The translations under genes and the position numbers were made by a program. The notes below the pieces were generated by a model. It saw nothing but the letters and a program-made list of their open reading frames with translations. It searched no databases and was not told the origin of the DNA. Shown here piece after piece: positions 50,351 to 57,671 of a stretch of DNA of 64,000 nt. Numbering within the stretch: the stretch's first letter is position 1; every line of letters starts with the position of its first letter. Source of the stretch: an uncultured Rubrobacteraceae bacterium (GTDB lineage Bacteria > Actinomycetota > Rubrobacteria > Rubrobacterales > Rubrobacteraceae); the NCBI GenBank assembly GCA_902806095.1, contig CADCVF010000053.1:1-64000 (forward strand), read 5' to 3'.

Positions 50351-50379
50351 TTCTCCTAGGCACTTTGGTGAACAAGGAT
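50351..50379. repeat. 29-base stretch shared with 46115-46143
   Basis: The second copy of the stretch, 23 of 29 positions alike. It lies between the solute-binding gene start and the stop of the multi-TM gene, on the minus strand, about 110 bases upstream of the lipoprotein ATG. The minus-strand frame reads LFTKVPRRKPRSRKVDE before a stop. Confidence 0.5.
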
Positions 50380-50380
50380 G

Positions 50381-51670
50381 CTAGTCTGCCTGCTGACCTT
50401 CAGAGGCTGTCTCGGGACGCAGCCACAGCGAGACGTGGGCTGGCTGCATCGTATCTTTCACCACCCCCACTAATTCGTCGTTCAGCGCCTCCAGGTCCGT
50501 CTCGTCGCGCAGCTTCGTCGAGAACTCTTCGAGCGTCTTCGCAGCGTCGTACTTCCTGCGGTAGAAGCGCCTATCGATGAAAGAGTGGATACGTCGCCTC
50601 AGCGGGTTGAACATCGCCGCTATCAGGAGGGTGGATGCCACGACCGCAAGTGTGGACTGCTGGCCGCTGAGTAAGACGAAGATACGCTGTAATAGAAAGA
50701 TGCCCCCGAAGTACAGTGCGATAAGCGTAGCGGTGAGAGAACCGTAGACGAGGGTGCGGTTTATGACCACGTCTATGTCGTAGAGGCGATACTTGAGGAT
50801 GGCGATGCCGATTGCCGTCGGAAGGGCAATTACGCTCAGCCCGAAGAACACCCCCCAGATGTAGCCGCCAAGACTGGACGTACCGCCCAGCGCGCTTGGA
50901 AAACCTCCCACATACACCACCAGGAACATGGCGCAGGCATAAAGCAACCACTTGATCTGCTCGCGCTCGGTTGCATTCGCACGCCGGTAGCGAACGAACA
51001 GGGCCACCGCACACGCCATAGCCAGCGTCAGCAAGCCAACAATCCACACGCTGACCAGCCGCTCGACCGTGTCCTTTCCGAGTACGCCGATCGGGTTGTC
51101 GACCACCACATTGGTCGTGGTGGCCACGGTGATCTGTTGTGGAAGAGCCGCTAACAGTACAAAGAGCGCAGCCCAAGCGATGGCAGCTACACCAACCCAA
51201 CGCCAGCGTGGCGTTGGAGGCTGTCCGTTTGGAAACAACAGCAGGATGAATAGCAGCGGGAAGATCAGCAGCAGCCAGTTCCAATTGTTGAACCAGACCA
51301 TCAGCAGGATCGGCACCGTGGGCTCAGAAGATGACGGCGCAAAGCGCTCAATATAGCTCGTGATCGGCCCGCCCACCACATACAGACCCACCGGTACCAT
51401 CAGCACCCAGCCTAGGGTATTTCGTGGTTGGCGCGAGACGATCAGCGCGGCCACTATCGCAAATACCACCGGCGCTACGCCTGAAATCAACGCCTCACCG
51501 GCGAGATAGAGCGCGTTTCTCGAACCACCCTGCCCTAGCAGACCCACCCCAGACCAAATGATCGAAAGGCAGATCACAAGTCCGTACAGTGACCAGGCCA
51601 ACCAAACAGCAGTACGGCGGCTCATCCTACCGGCTCCTCGACGATCTTGTTCCCTTGACTGCTCCGTCAC
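50381..51670 (-). CDS. Multi-TM sensor-like membrane protein without a kinase domain
   Basis: A 429-residue protein with about nine hydrophobic segments. The segments up to residue 330 form a membrane domain (RRTAVWLAWSLYGLVICLSI and others). The end holds RRIHSFIDRRFYRRKYDAAK and TKLRDETDLEALNDELVGVV, a coiled linker that in other actinobacterial proteins precedes a histidine kinase core. No H-box or ATP domain follows, so it cannot be a kinase alone. GTG 51670 is chosen by comparison with the fragment at 44869; ATG 51625 with a GGAG site is an alternative. Two truncated paralogues lie nearby. Confidence 0.75.
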   Translation of the reverse strand: MTEQSREQDRRGAGRMSRRTAVWLAWSLYGLVICLSIIWSGVGLLGQGGSRNALYLAGEALISGVAPVVFAIVAALIVSRQPRNTLGWVLMVPVGLYVVGGPITSYIERFAPSSSEPTVPILLMVWFNNWNWLLLIFPLLFILLLFPNGQPPTPRWRWVGVAAIAWAALFVLLAALPQQITVATTTNVVVDNPIGVLGKDTVERLVSVWIVGLLTLAMACAVALFVRYRRANATEREQIKWLLYACAMFLVVYVGGFPSALGGTSSLGGYIWGVFFGLSVIALPTAIGIAILKYRLYDIDVVINRTLVYGSLTATLIALYFGGIFLLQRIFVLLSGQQSTLAVVASTLLIAAMFNPLRRRIHSFIDRRFYRRKYDAAKTLEEFSTKLRDETDLEALNDELVGVVKDTMQPAHVSLWLRPETASEGQQAD

Positions 51671-51760
51671 GACCCCCACTCTACAGCAGTACCGTCTCCA
51701 AAGCGTTACGAGTATCGTTTTGTGAGCGGAGAAGACCCGATCCGTCTAAGGTTCTCCTAA

Positions 51761-51870
51761 CGAGGAGACTAGCGATGTATGCTTGCAACCTCGAAACCGG
51801 GTACGGATATTTCGAGGGGGTGCGCCCACCCGGCAGCGCAACCGCCCAACTCCACGACCCATCCCCGCCT
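51761..51870. repeat. Copy 3 of the three-copy intergenic element
   Basis: It lies upstream of the multi-TM gene on the minus strand and aligns with copies 1 and 2. On the plus strand an ATG at 51775 with GAGGAG in front would open a 47-codon frame, but codon-position analysis does not favour coding. The palindrome CAATTCGCGAATTG lies 20 bases to the right of the copy. The element probably carries the promoter or leader of the multi-TM gene. Confidence 0.75.
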
Positions 51871-51916
51871 TCCAATTCGCGAATTGACTCTAGCGACTGC
51901 CGGTTGGAGCAAGGAT

Positions 51917-51950
51917 GAGCGGGGCAGATAGTATGTCGTTTGCCCCGCTC
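51917..51950. terminator. Terminator-like hairpin after the small frameshifted gene
   Basis: A perfect 10-bp stem, GAGCGGGGCA with TGCCCCGCTC, encloses a 14-base loop. It sits just after the stop of the gene at 51967-52268 on the minus strand. There is no T-run. Confidence 0.5.
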
Positions 51951-51966
51951 GATCAGGTAGACGAGG

Positions 51967-52268
51967 TTAAGCCATAAGCTCGTCTACATCGTGGTCGTAG
52001 CGATCCTCGACGCTCGGGCTGATGCGTCCCGTCCTCATAGCCCACAGCCGGTAGCCGATCCTGCCCTCGCGGAAGGATGCCACGCGGGTGGAGGACCCGT
52101 TGGAGGGATCGCCTGCGTAGAGAGCGTACGCGGAATCGGGGTCCTCGACCTCGACCGCGTAGCCGCCAGCGGCTATCCCCGTGAGAAAATCGCCGTGCCG
52201 ACTGACGGGGTGAGTGAGGCGTCGTCCTCGATGCGGCACAGCACGTACGCTACACTGGTGGTGTCCAT
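51967..52268 (-). pseudogene. Frameshifted small gene of unknown function
   Basis: ATG 52268 has a perfect AAGGAG six bases upstream. Its frame reads MDTTSVAYVLCRIEDDASLT then PSVG and ends at a TAG near 52173. Another frame that overlaps it continues GDFLTGIAAGGYAVEVEDPD to YDHDVDELMA at 51967 with good coding character. Joining them needs one frameshift near 52190-52200. It may be a sequencing error or a true pseudogene. The product would have about 100 residues. It is divergent from the XRE repressor, with a shared operator. Confidence 0.6.
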
Positions 52269-52339
52269 AAGCAGCTCCTTATGGGCCGGGCCTCGGGGTG
52301 CGACCAACACCGCCGGGGCCATCTCTTTATGACACCTAA

Positions 52340-52385
52340 ATTCTCTCATATTCTGGTTGATATGTCAACAAAAAGTAGGTAAAAT
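52340..52385. promoter_or_regulatory. Divergent promoters sharing one operator
   Basis: The inverted repeat GTTGA TATG TCAAC (52356-52369) holds both -35 elements: TTGATA on the plus strand (52357-52362) and TTGACA on the minus strand (52368-52363). The plus promoter has -10 TAAAAT (52380-52385) after 17 bases. The minus promoter has -10 GAGAAT (52345-52340) after 17 bases. A repressor at the repeat would block both, and the XRE gene next to it is the likely source. Confidence 0.75.
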
Positions 52386-52395
52386 GTTGGTTATT

Positions 52396-52611
52396 ATGGA
52401 GAGATTCATAGAGGTAGACGGGGCGAAGTTGAGGGCGCTTCGGAGGCGCAGGATGCTCAGCCTCCGTGAACTGGAACAGCTAAGCGGCGTGGCGTTCGAC
52501 AACATCAACAAGCTGGAGAACGAGAAGCGGCGTGCCCAACCGCGCACGCTCCGCAAGCTGGCCGTAGCCCTCGGGGTAGAACCCCACGAACTGATGAAGG
52601 GAGAGGAGTAG
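52396..52611 (+). CDS. XRE-family helix-turn-helix regulator
   Basis: A 71-residue Cro/C1-type repressor. The helix-turn-helix is MLSLRELEQLSGVAFDNINK followed by LENEKRRAQPRTLRKLAVAL, with the canonical XRE pattern. ATG 52396 is chosen because the -10 element ends only ten bases upstream, so upstream ATGs at 52384 overlap it. The message would be leaderless or nearly so. The gene is followed after two bases by the integrase gene, a usual layout for the control region of an integrative element. It probably binds the operator at 52356-52369. Confidence 0.88.
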   Translation: MERFIEVDGAKLRALRRRRMLSLRELEQLSGVAFDNINKLENEKRRAQPRTLRKLAVALGVEPHELMKGEE

Positions 52612-52613
52612 AG

Positions 52614-53732
52614 ATGCCCGCAAAAGGCGACGGTATCACGAAGCGCAGGGATGGCCGGTATATGGCCCGCTACACCATCGAGACGCCGGAAGGACCGAAG
52701 CGCAAGACAATCTATGGCCGGAAGTACAAGGAAGTCGAGAAGAAGCTCGCCGAGGCGCGTGGCGATGCGGCGAGGGGCCTCGTCTTCGATGCGGATAACC
52801 TCAAACTCGAGGAGTACCTGGATCGGTGGCTGACGGACAGCGTGGCCGATACGGTCAGGCCGACCACCTTCGAGCGGTACGAACAGATAGTCCGAGTGCA
52901 TATACGCCCTACCCTCGGCAACCTCAAGCTCAAGAACGTGACGCCTGCCCACGTGCGCGGCCTCTACCGCGAGAAGCTAGAAGTCGGGCTTTCGCCACGC
53001 ACAGTTCAGTATATCCACGTCACCCTCCACAAGGCTCTCAAGCAAGCCGTCGCCGATGGCCTCATCCCGCGCAACGCCACTGAAGCGGTTAAGCCACCAC
53101 AGGTCAGGAAGGAGGAGATACGACCTCTGTCTGCAGAGCAGGTGAAGATATTGTTTGAGGCCGTGCAGGGCGACAGGCTCGAAGCCCTCTACGTCCTTGC
53201 CGTCCACACCGGGCTGCGCCAGGGCGAGTTGCTCGGCCTCAAGTGGGGCGACGTTGATCTTGAGGCCGGGACGTTACAGGTGCGGCGCACGCTTACCACC
53301 GCGAAGGGTGGCCCGGTGCTCAGGGCTCCGAAGACCAAAGCCAGTCGTCGCACCGTGAAGCTCTCTCCGACGGCCCTGGAAACTCTCAGAAACCATCTGA
53401 TGCGCCAGCTTGGGGAGATAGACCAGGCGGGTGATCTGTGGCGTGAGAACGGCCTCATATTCGCCTCTGAGTCAGGAGAGCCACTTGACCGTCGCTACAT
53501 CACTACGCACCGTTTCAAGCCCTTGCTGAAGCGGGCGGGGCTGCCGCAGATACGCTATCACGACCTGCGGCACACGTGCGCGACACTGCTGCTTACGAAG
53601 AACGTCAACCCAAAGGTAGTGTCCGAGATGCTCGGGCACGCCACCATAGCGATCATCCTCGACACCTACTCGCACGTCCTGCCCAACATGCAAGAGCGCG
53701 CCGCCGCTGCGATGGAGGACGCCCTTACCTAG
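52614..53732 (+). CDS. Tyrosine-type integrase
   Basis: A 372-residue site-specific recombinase. The N-terminal part (GDGITKRRDGRYMARYTIET) is an AP2-like arm-binding domain, followed by a SAM-like core domain. The catalytic residues are Arg in HTGLRQGE, His and Arg in HDLRHTCA, His in LGHATI and the nucleophile Tyr in DTYSHV near the C-terminus. It is intact. It ends about 100 bases before the 3' end of tRNA-Leu(CAA), so that tRNA is the likely attachment site. Cotranscription with the repressor is likely. Confidence 0.94.
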   Translation: MPAKGDGITKRRDGRYMARYTIETPEGPKRKTIYGRKYKEVEKKLAEARGDAARGLVFDADNLKLEEYLDRWLTDSVADTVRPTTFERYEQIVRVHIRPTLGNLKLKNVTPAHVRGLYREKLEVGLSPRTVQYIHVTLHKALKQAVADGLIPRNATEAVKPPQVRKEEIRPLSAEQVKILFEAVQGDRLEALYVLAVHTGLRQGELLGLKWGDVDLEAGTLQVRRTLTTAKGGPVLRAPKTKASRRTVKLSPTALETLRNHLMRQLGEIDQAGDLWRENGLIFASESGEPLDRRYITTHRFKPLLKRAGLPQIRYHDLRHTCATLLLTKNVNPKVVSEMLGHATIAIILDTYSHVLPNMQERAAAAMEDALT

Positions 53733-53739
53733 AGCGCGG

Positions 53740-53760
53740 TGGTGTCAAAGTGGTGTCAAA
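53740..53760 (+). repeat. Direct repeat after the integrase gene
   Basis: TGGTGTCAAA occurs twice with one base between (53740-53749 and 53751-53760), an 11-base period. It may be an integrase arm site near the attachment site. Confidence 0.5.
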
Positions 53761-53789
53761 AGCGCCCGGTGCGATCACCGGGCGCTTTT
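53758..53789 (+). terminator. Bidirectional intrinsic terminator
   Basis: A perfect 14-bp stem, AAAAGCGCCCGGTG with CACCGGGCGCTTTT, has a four-base loop. A-run and T-run flank it, so it can terminate integrase transcription and, on the other strand, readthrough from tRNA-Leu. Confidence 0.9.
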
Positions 53790-53833
53790 CATACGGCGGT
53801 CCTTTTATGCTGCTTTTGCAGGACTTTTAGAGG

Positions 53834-53919
53834 TACCGGAGGTCGGGCTCGAACCGACACGGTGCTTTCGCACCACCGGATTTTGAGTCCGGCGCGTCTA
53901 CCAATTCCGCCACTCCGGC
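53834..53919 (-). tRNA. tRNA-Leu, anticodon CAA
   Basis: An 86-base tRNA on the minus strand with a 7-bp acceptor stem (GCCGGAG with CTCCGGT), a D-stem, the anticodon arm CCGGA-CTCAAAA-TCCGG giving anticodon CAA, a long variable arm (GGTGGTGCGAAAGCACC) and the T-arm GTCGG-TTCGAGC-CCGAC. It reads UUG codons. CCA is not encoded: the bases after the discriminator A are CCT. The integrase gene ends next to its 3' end, the common attachment position. Confidence 0.96.
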
Positions 53920-54077
53920 TTGGAGAACCGCGACATTATACCAATGTACAAAGCTCCCAAGACTTCGCAGTAGGGCTCGCTTGACAAGGAGGAGCATGAA
54001 TACTCATAATGCTGGCCTCAATAGTCTTTACGGCACTCTACTCGGGCGGGTCAGCGATCCGGCTACAAGGAGGTAAC

Positions 54078-55328
54078 TTGTCGGGATTACGTCGGGTGAT
54101 AAGTCTTGTGGTACTGGGCATGGTAGCGGCCCTGGTCGCCGGTTGCGGCGGTGGTGGAGATCAGGGCGGCGGGGGTAGCGGTGGAGGCCAGACGGTAAAG
54201 ATAGTCAGCGACCTGCCGCTGCAGGGCGCGAACCGCTTTCAGAGCACCACGATGGTCAACGCCATAGAGATGGCCATAGATGAGCGCAATGGCAAGGCCG
54301 GGAACGTCAACATCGAGTACGAGTCGCAGGACAATGCCACGGCCCAGGCCGGCCAGTGGGACGAGGCCAAGTGCGCCGAGAATGCCCAGACCGCCGCCCA
54401 GGACGAGGAGATAGTCGGCTGGATCGGCCCGTTCAACTCCGGTTGCGCGGTGGTCGAGATCCCCATCCTCAACGAGGCTGGACTGGGCATGATCAGCCCG
54501 GCCAACACCTACATCGGCCTGACCAAGCCAGGTGGTGAGCCCGACGAGCCGGAGAAGTACTATCCGACGGGCGAGCGCAACTACACCCGCGTAATCGTGG
54601 CCGACGACGAACAGGGCCAGGCTGGCGCCCTCCTGATGGAGGAGGAAGGCGTCGAGTCCGTTTACATCCTCGACGACAAGGAGACCTACGGAAAGGGCCT
54701 CGCCGATCAGGTCCAGCAGAGCGCCGATGAACTCGGTATACAGGTCATAGGCCGCGAGGGCGTCGACACCACAGCGGCCAACTTCCGTTCGGTGATGAAC
54801 AAGATCGCCCGGGAAGACCCCGACGCCATCTACTTCGGTGGCATCATAGAGAACAACGCCGCCCAGCTCGTCAAGGACAAGCTCGGGGCCGGTATGAGTA
54901 ACGACGACGTCCTCTTTATCGGTCCCGACGGCATCTTCCTCGACGAATTCCTCTCCCAGGGTGGAGAGGCTGCAGAGGGCGCCTACATCACCTTCGGAGG
55001 ACTGCCTGAGAGCGAGCTCTCCGACAAGGGTCAGCAGTTCGTCCAGGAATACGAGAGCCGCTACGACGATGAGGTCCAACCCTACACCGCCTACGCTTAC
55101 GAGGCGGCCAACGTGATGCTCGATGCCATAGAGCGGGCCTCCAAGAAGGGCGAGGTCACCCGCGAGACGGTGCTGAAGGAGATCTTCGCCACCGAGGATT
55201 ACAGCGGCGTCCTCGGCACGTGGAGCTTCGACGAGGACGGCGACACGACCCTTACGGAGCTCTCGGTCCAACGGGTCGAGAACGGTGAGTTCGAGTACCA
55301 GCGCACCATCGATGCCGGCGAGATGTAG
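54078..55328 (+). CDS. livJ: Branched-chain amino acid ABC transporter substrate-binding lipoprotein
   Basis: A 416-residue periplasmic-type binding protein with a lipobox (LVAGC) after a 20-residue signal. The mature part has the LivJ fold (IVSDLPLQGANRFQSTTMVN, IGPFNSGCAVVEIPILNEAG). TTG 54078 is chosen because AAGGAGGT lies six bases upstream; in-frame codons earlier lack a site. It binds leucine, isoleucine or valine outside the membrane. A hairpin lies between it and livH, so more binding protein than permease may be made. The run livJHMGF is complete. Confidence 0.92.
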   Translation: MSGLRRVISLVVLGMVAALVAGCGGGGDQGGGGSGGGQTVKIVSDLPLQGANRFQSTTMVNAIEMAIDERNGKAGNVNIEYESQDNATAQAGQWDEAKCAENAQTAAQDEEIVGWIGPFNSGCAVVEIPILNEAGLGMISPANTYIGLTKPGGEPDEPEKYYPTGERNYTRVIVADDEQGQAGALLMEEEGVESVYILDDKETYGKGLADQVQQSADELGIQVIGREGVDTTAANFRSVMNKIAREDPDAIYFGGIIENNAAQLVKDKLGAGMSNDDVLFIGPDGIFLDEFLSQGGEAAEGAYITFGGLPESELSDKGQQFVQEYESRYDDEVQPYTAYAYEAANVMLDAIERASKKGEVTRETVLKEIFATEDYSGVLGTWSFDEDGDTTLTELSVQRVENGEFEYQRTIDAGEM

Positions 55329-55350
55329 CGCGTCGCCAGGAACGACCATC

Positions 55351-55384
55351 GAACGGGGACCGGATCTTCTCCGGTCCCCCGTTC
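55351..55384 (+). terminator. Intergenic hairpin between livJ and livH
   Basis: GGGGACCGGA and TCCGGTCCCC pair around TCTTC, and GAAC with GTTC extend the stem past a one-base bulge. There is no long T-run. It is likely a 3' stabiliser or partial terminator that lowers expression of livHMGF relative to livJ. Confidence 0.65.
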
Positions 55385-55401
55385 CGGAGTGAGGACCTTG
55401 G

Positions 55402-56487
55402 ATGACCACGGGTGAGGCCACCAAGACCCGTTCGGCGGCCGTGATCGATGGCATAAAGTCATCGACCTGGTCGTCCCGTATCGCGGTCGCGCTCACGGCG
55501 TTCCTGCTCGTCATGCTCCTGGTGCGGGCCGTCCAGGAACCGGCGCTTTTTACCTCCCAGCTCCTCATCGGCCTGACCAACGGCGCGATCCTGTCGCTCA
55601 TAGCACTGGGTTACACGCTCGTCTACGGGATCATCGAGCTGATCAACTTCGCCCACGGCGACAACTTCATGATCGGCTCCTTCGTCGGATTGACCGTACT
55701 TTCCGGCACGATCTTCGGCCTTGGACTCTTCGCTCCCATCACGATCAACTCGGGAGCCCCCCTGAGGATCCTCGGCGTCCTGATAGCCCTCTTCGTCGCG
55801 ATGGCGGCCTGCGGCCTCCTGAACGTCGGGATCGAGCGGGTGGCGTACAAGCCCTTGCGCAACGCGCCGCGGCTGGCCGTCCTGATTACCGCCATCGGCA
55901 TGTCCTTTATCCTGCAGAACGTGGGGCTCGTGTGGAAGGGGCCGATCCAGGTGCCTTTCCCCGAGCTCATCTCCAGCGCCAATATCCTGCCTAGCGACGC
56001 GATCATCTTCCGGTGGAAGGACCTCTTCGTGGTCCTGGTTACCGTGCCGCTGCTCGTCGCCCTCTCCTACTTCATCGGCAGCACGAAGCAGGGGAAGGCG
56101 ATGCGGGCCGTTGCCCAGGACAAGGACGCTGCCGCGATGGTCGGTATCAACGTCAACCGCACCATCTCGATAACGTTCCTGCTCGGAGGCATCCTGGCCG
56201 GAGCCTCGGGCGTGATGTACGGTCTCTTCAACGGCATTACCATCTTCAATGTAGGCTTTACCCAGGGACTCTACGCGTTCACAGCAGCCGTCCTTGGCGG
56301 TATAGGGAACCTCACTGGTGCTGTGGTCGGCGGGCTCCTCATCGGGGTAATCAGCGCGATGTCCGACCAGTACATAGGAACCAGTTGGACGCCGATAGTG
56401 ATCTTCAGCGTCCTGATCCTGGTGCTCGTCTTCAGGCCCCGCGGCCTGCTCGGCGATCGCTCGGCGGTGCAGGGAGGGGGCGAATAG
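55402..56487 (+). CDS. livH: Branched-chain amino acid ABC permease
   Basis: A 361-residue inner-membrane permease of the LivH type. About nine hydrophobic segments are seen. The family block GLTNGAILSLIALGYTLVYG and the cytoplasmic loop AMRAVAQDKDAAAMVGINVN (EAA-like) that contacts the ATPase are clear, with GGIGNLTGAVVGGLLIG near the end. ATG 55402 has GAGGACC upstream. It pairs with LivM to form the membrane channel. The livM start is two bases after the stop. Confidence 0.93.
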   Translation: MTTGEATKTRSAAVIDGIKSSTWSSRIAVALTAFLLVMLLVRAVQEPALFTSQLLIGLTNGAILSLIALGYTLVYGIIELINFAHGDNFMIGSFVGLTVLSGTIFGLGLFAPITINSGAPLRILGVLIALFVAMAACGLLNVGIERVAYKPLRNAPRLAVLITAIGMSFILQNVGLVWKGPIQVPFPELISSANILPSDAIIFRWKDLFVVLVTVPLLVALSYFIGSTKQGKAMRAVAQDKDAAAMVGINVNRTISITFLLGGILAGASGVMYGLFNGITIFNVGFTQGLYAFTAAVLGGIGNLTGAVVGGLLIGVISAMSDQYIGTSWTPIVIFSVLILVLVFRPRGLLGDRSAVQGGGE

Positions 56488-56489
56488 TA

Positions 56490-57671
56490 ATGGAGCGGCT
56501 CAGGAAGTTCGCGCTCCCGGCGATCCTGATCGTGGTCGCGTTCCTGTTCCCGCCCATCAACGCGTTCCTGGAGAGCACGGTCGATGTAAACCTGATGTAC
56601 CCGGCGATAATCGTCGCCGTCTACGTCATGCTTGCCCTCGGCCTGAACATCGTTGTCGGATTCGCGGGCCTCCTCGACCTTGGCTTCGTGGCTTTCTACG
56701 CCCTCGGCGCCTACGTAGTCGGCTGGCTAGCTTCGTCCCACTTCAGGCAGGTCAGCATCTCCTTCGGTTCGACCGCGACCTCCCTGACAGGGGGCGAACT
56801 CCCTGGCATACACCTCTCGTTCTGGCTGATCCTGATTATCGCGGGGGCTTTCACCGGCCTGTGCGGCATGATCATCGGCGCCCCTACCCTCAGGTTGCGC
56901 GGGGATTACCTGGCGATAGTGACCCTTGGCTTCGGGGAGATCATCCCGCGCTTCTTCCAGAACGCCGGAGATCTCTGGGGCTTCAACCTGACCAACGGCA
57001 CAATCGGCATCAAGGCCATAGACTCGCCAGGTTTCCCGTTCCTGCCCGAGTCTATGATCGCCTGGCAGCGCTTCGGTACGTTGGACCTGAACCCGTGGTA
57101 CTACACGATTTTGGTCCTGGTTCTCATCACCGTCTACGTGAACATACGTCTCAGGGACTCCAAGCTCGGGCGGGCCTGGATCTCCGTGCGCGAGGACGAG
57201 ACGGCGGCAGCCGCGATGGGCATCAACCCGGTGACGACCAAGCTGTGGGCCTACGCCATGGGGGCTGTTTTCGGAGGCCTGGCAGGCGCTTACTACGGGG
57301 CGTTCATAAAGAACATCTTCCCGACGAGCTTCTCGTTCAACATCTCCATCCTGATACTTTGCATGGTTATCCTGGGCGGTATGGGAAGCATCTACGGTGT
57401 GATCCTTGGCGCGGTCGCCTTGCAGGGCCTCAACTTCTACCTGCTCCCGCAGTTAAACGAGTGGGTCCACGCCATGGGCGACGCGGTCGGGAGTCCGGCC
57501 CTCAGCGGCTTGGACCTCCCGAAGTATAACTTCTTCCTATTTGGCATCATCCTGGTATTGATGATGCTCCTTAGACCGGAGGGGATCATCCCCAACCGCC
57601 AGCGGGCGGAGGAGCTGCACGACGAGGATGCCACGACCGGCGATGCGATGAGTGGGCGGGCCCGTGCCTGA
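56490..57671 (+). CDS. livM: Branched-chain amino acid ABC permease
   Basis: A 393-residue LivM-type permease. It has about ten hydrophobic segments and the family blocks MLALGLNIVVGFAGLLDLGF, RLRGDYLAIVTLGFGEI and SVREDETAAAAMGIN, the ATPase-contact loop. It works with LivH. ATG 56490 follows the livH stop (TAG TA ATG). The stop overlaps the livG start by eight bases, so translation is coupled. The C-terminal tail is acidic. Confidence 0.93.
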   Translation: MERLRKFALPAILIVVAFLFPPINAFLESTVDVNLMYPAIIVAVYVMLALGLNIVVGFAGLLDLGFVAFYALGAYVVGWLASSHFRQVSISFGSTATSLTGGELPGIHLSFWLILIIAGAFTGLCGMIIGAPTLRLRGDYLAIVTLGFGEIIPRFFQNAGDLWGFNLTNGTIGIKAIDSPGFPFLPESMIAWQRFGTLDLNPWYYTILVLVLITVYVNIRLRDSKLGRAWISVREDETAAAAMGINPVTTKLWAYAMGAVFGGLAGAYYGAFIKNIFPTSFSFNISILILCMVILGGMGSIYGVILGAVALQGLNFYLLPQLNEWVHAMGDAVGSPALSGLDLPKYNFFLFGIILVLMMLLRPEGIIPNRQRAEELHDEDATTGDAMSGRARA

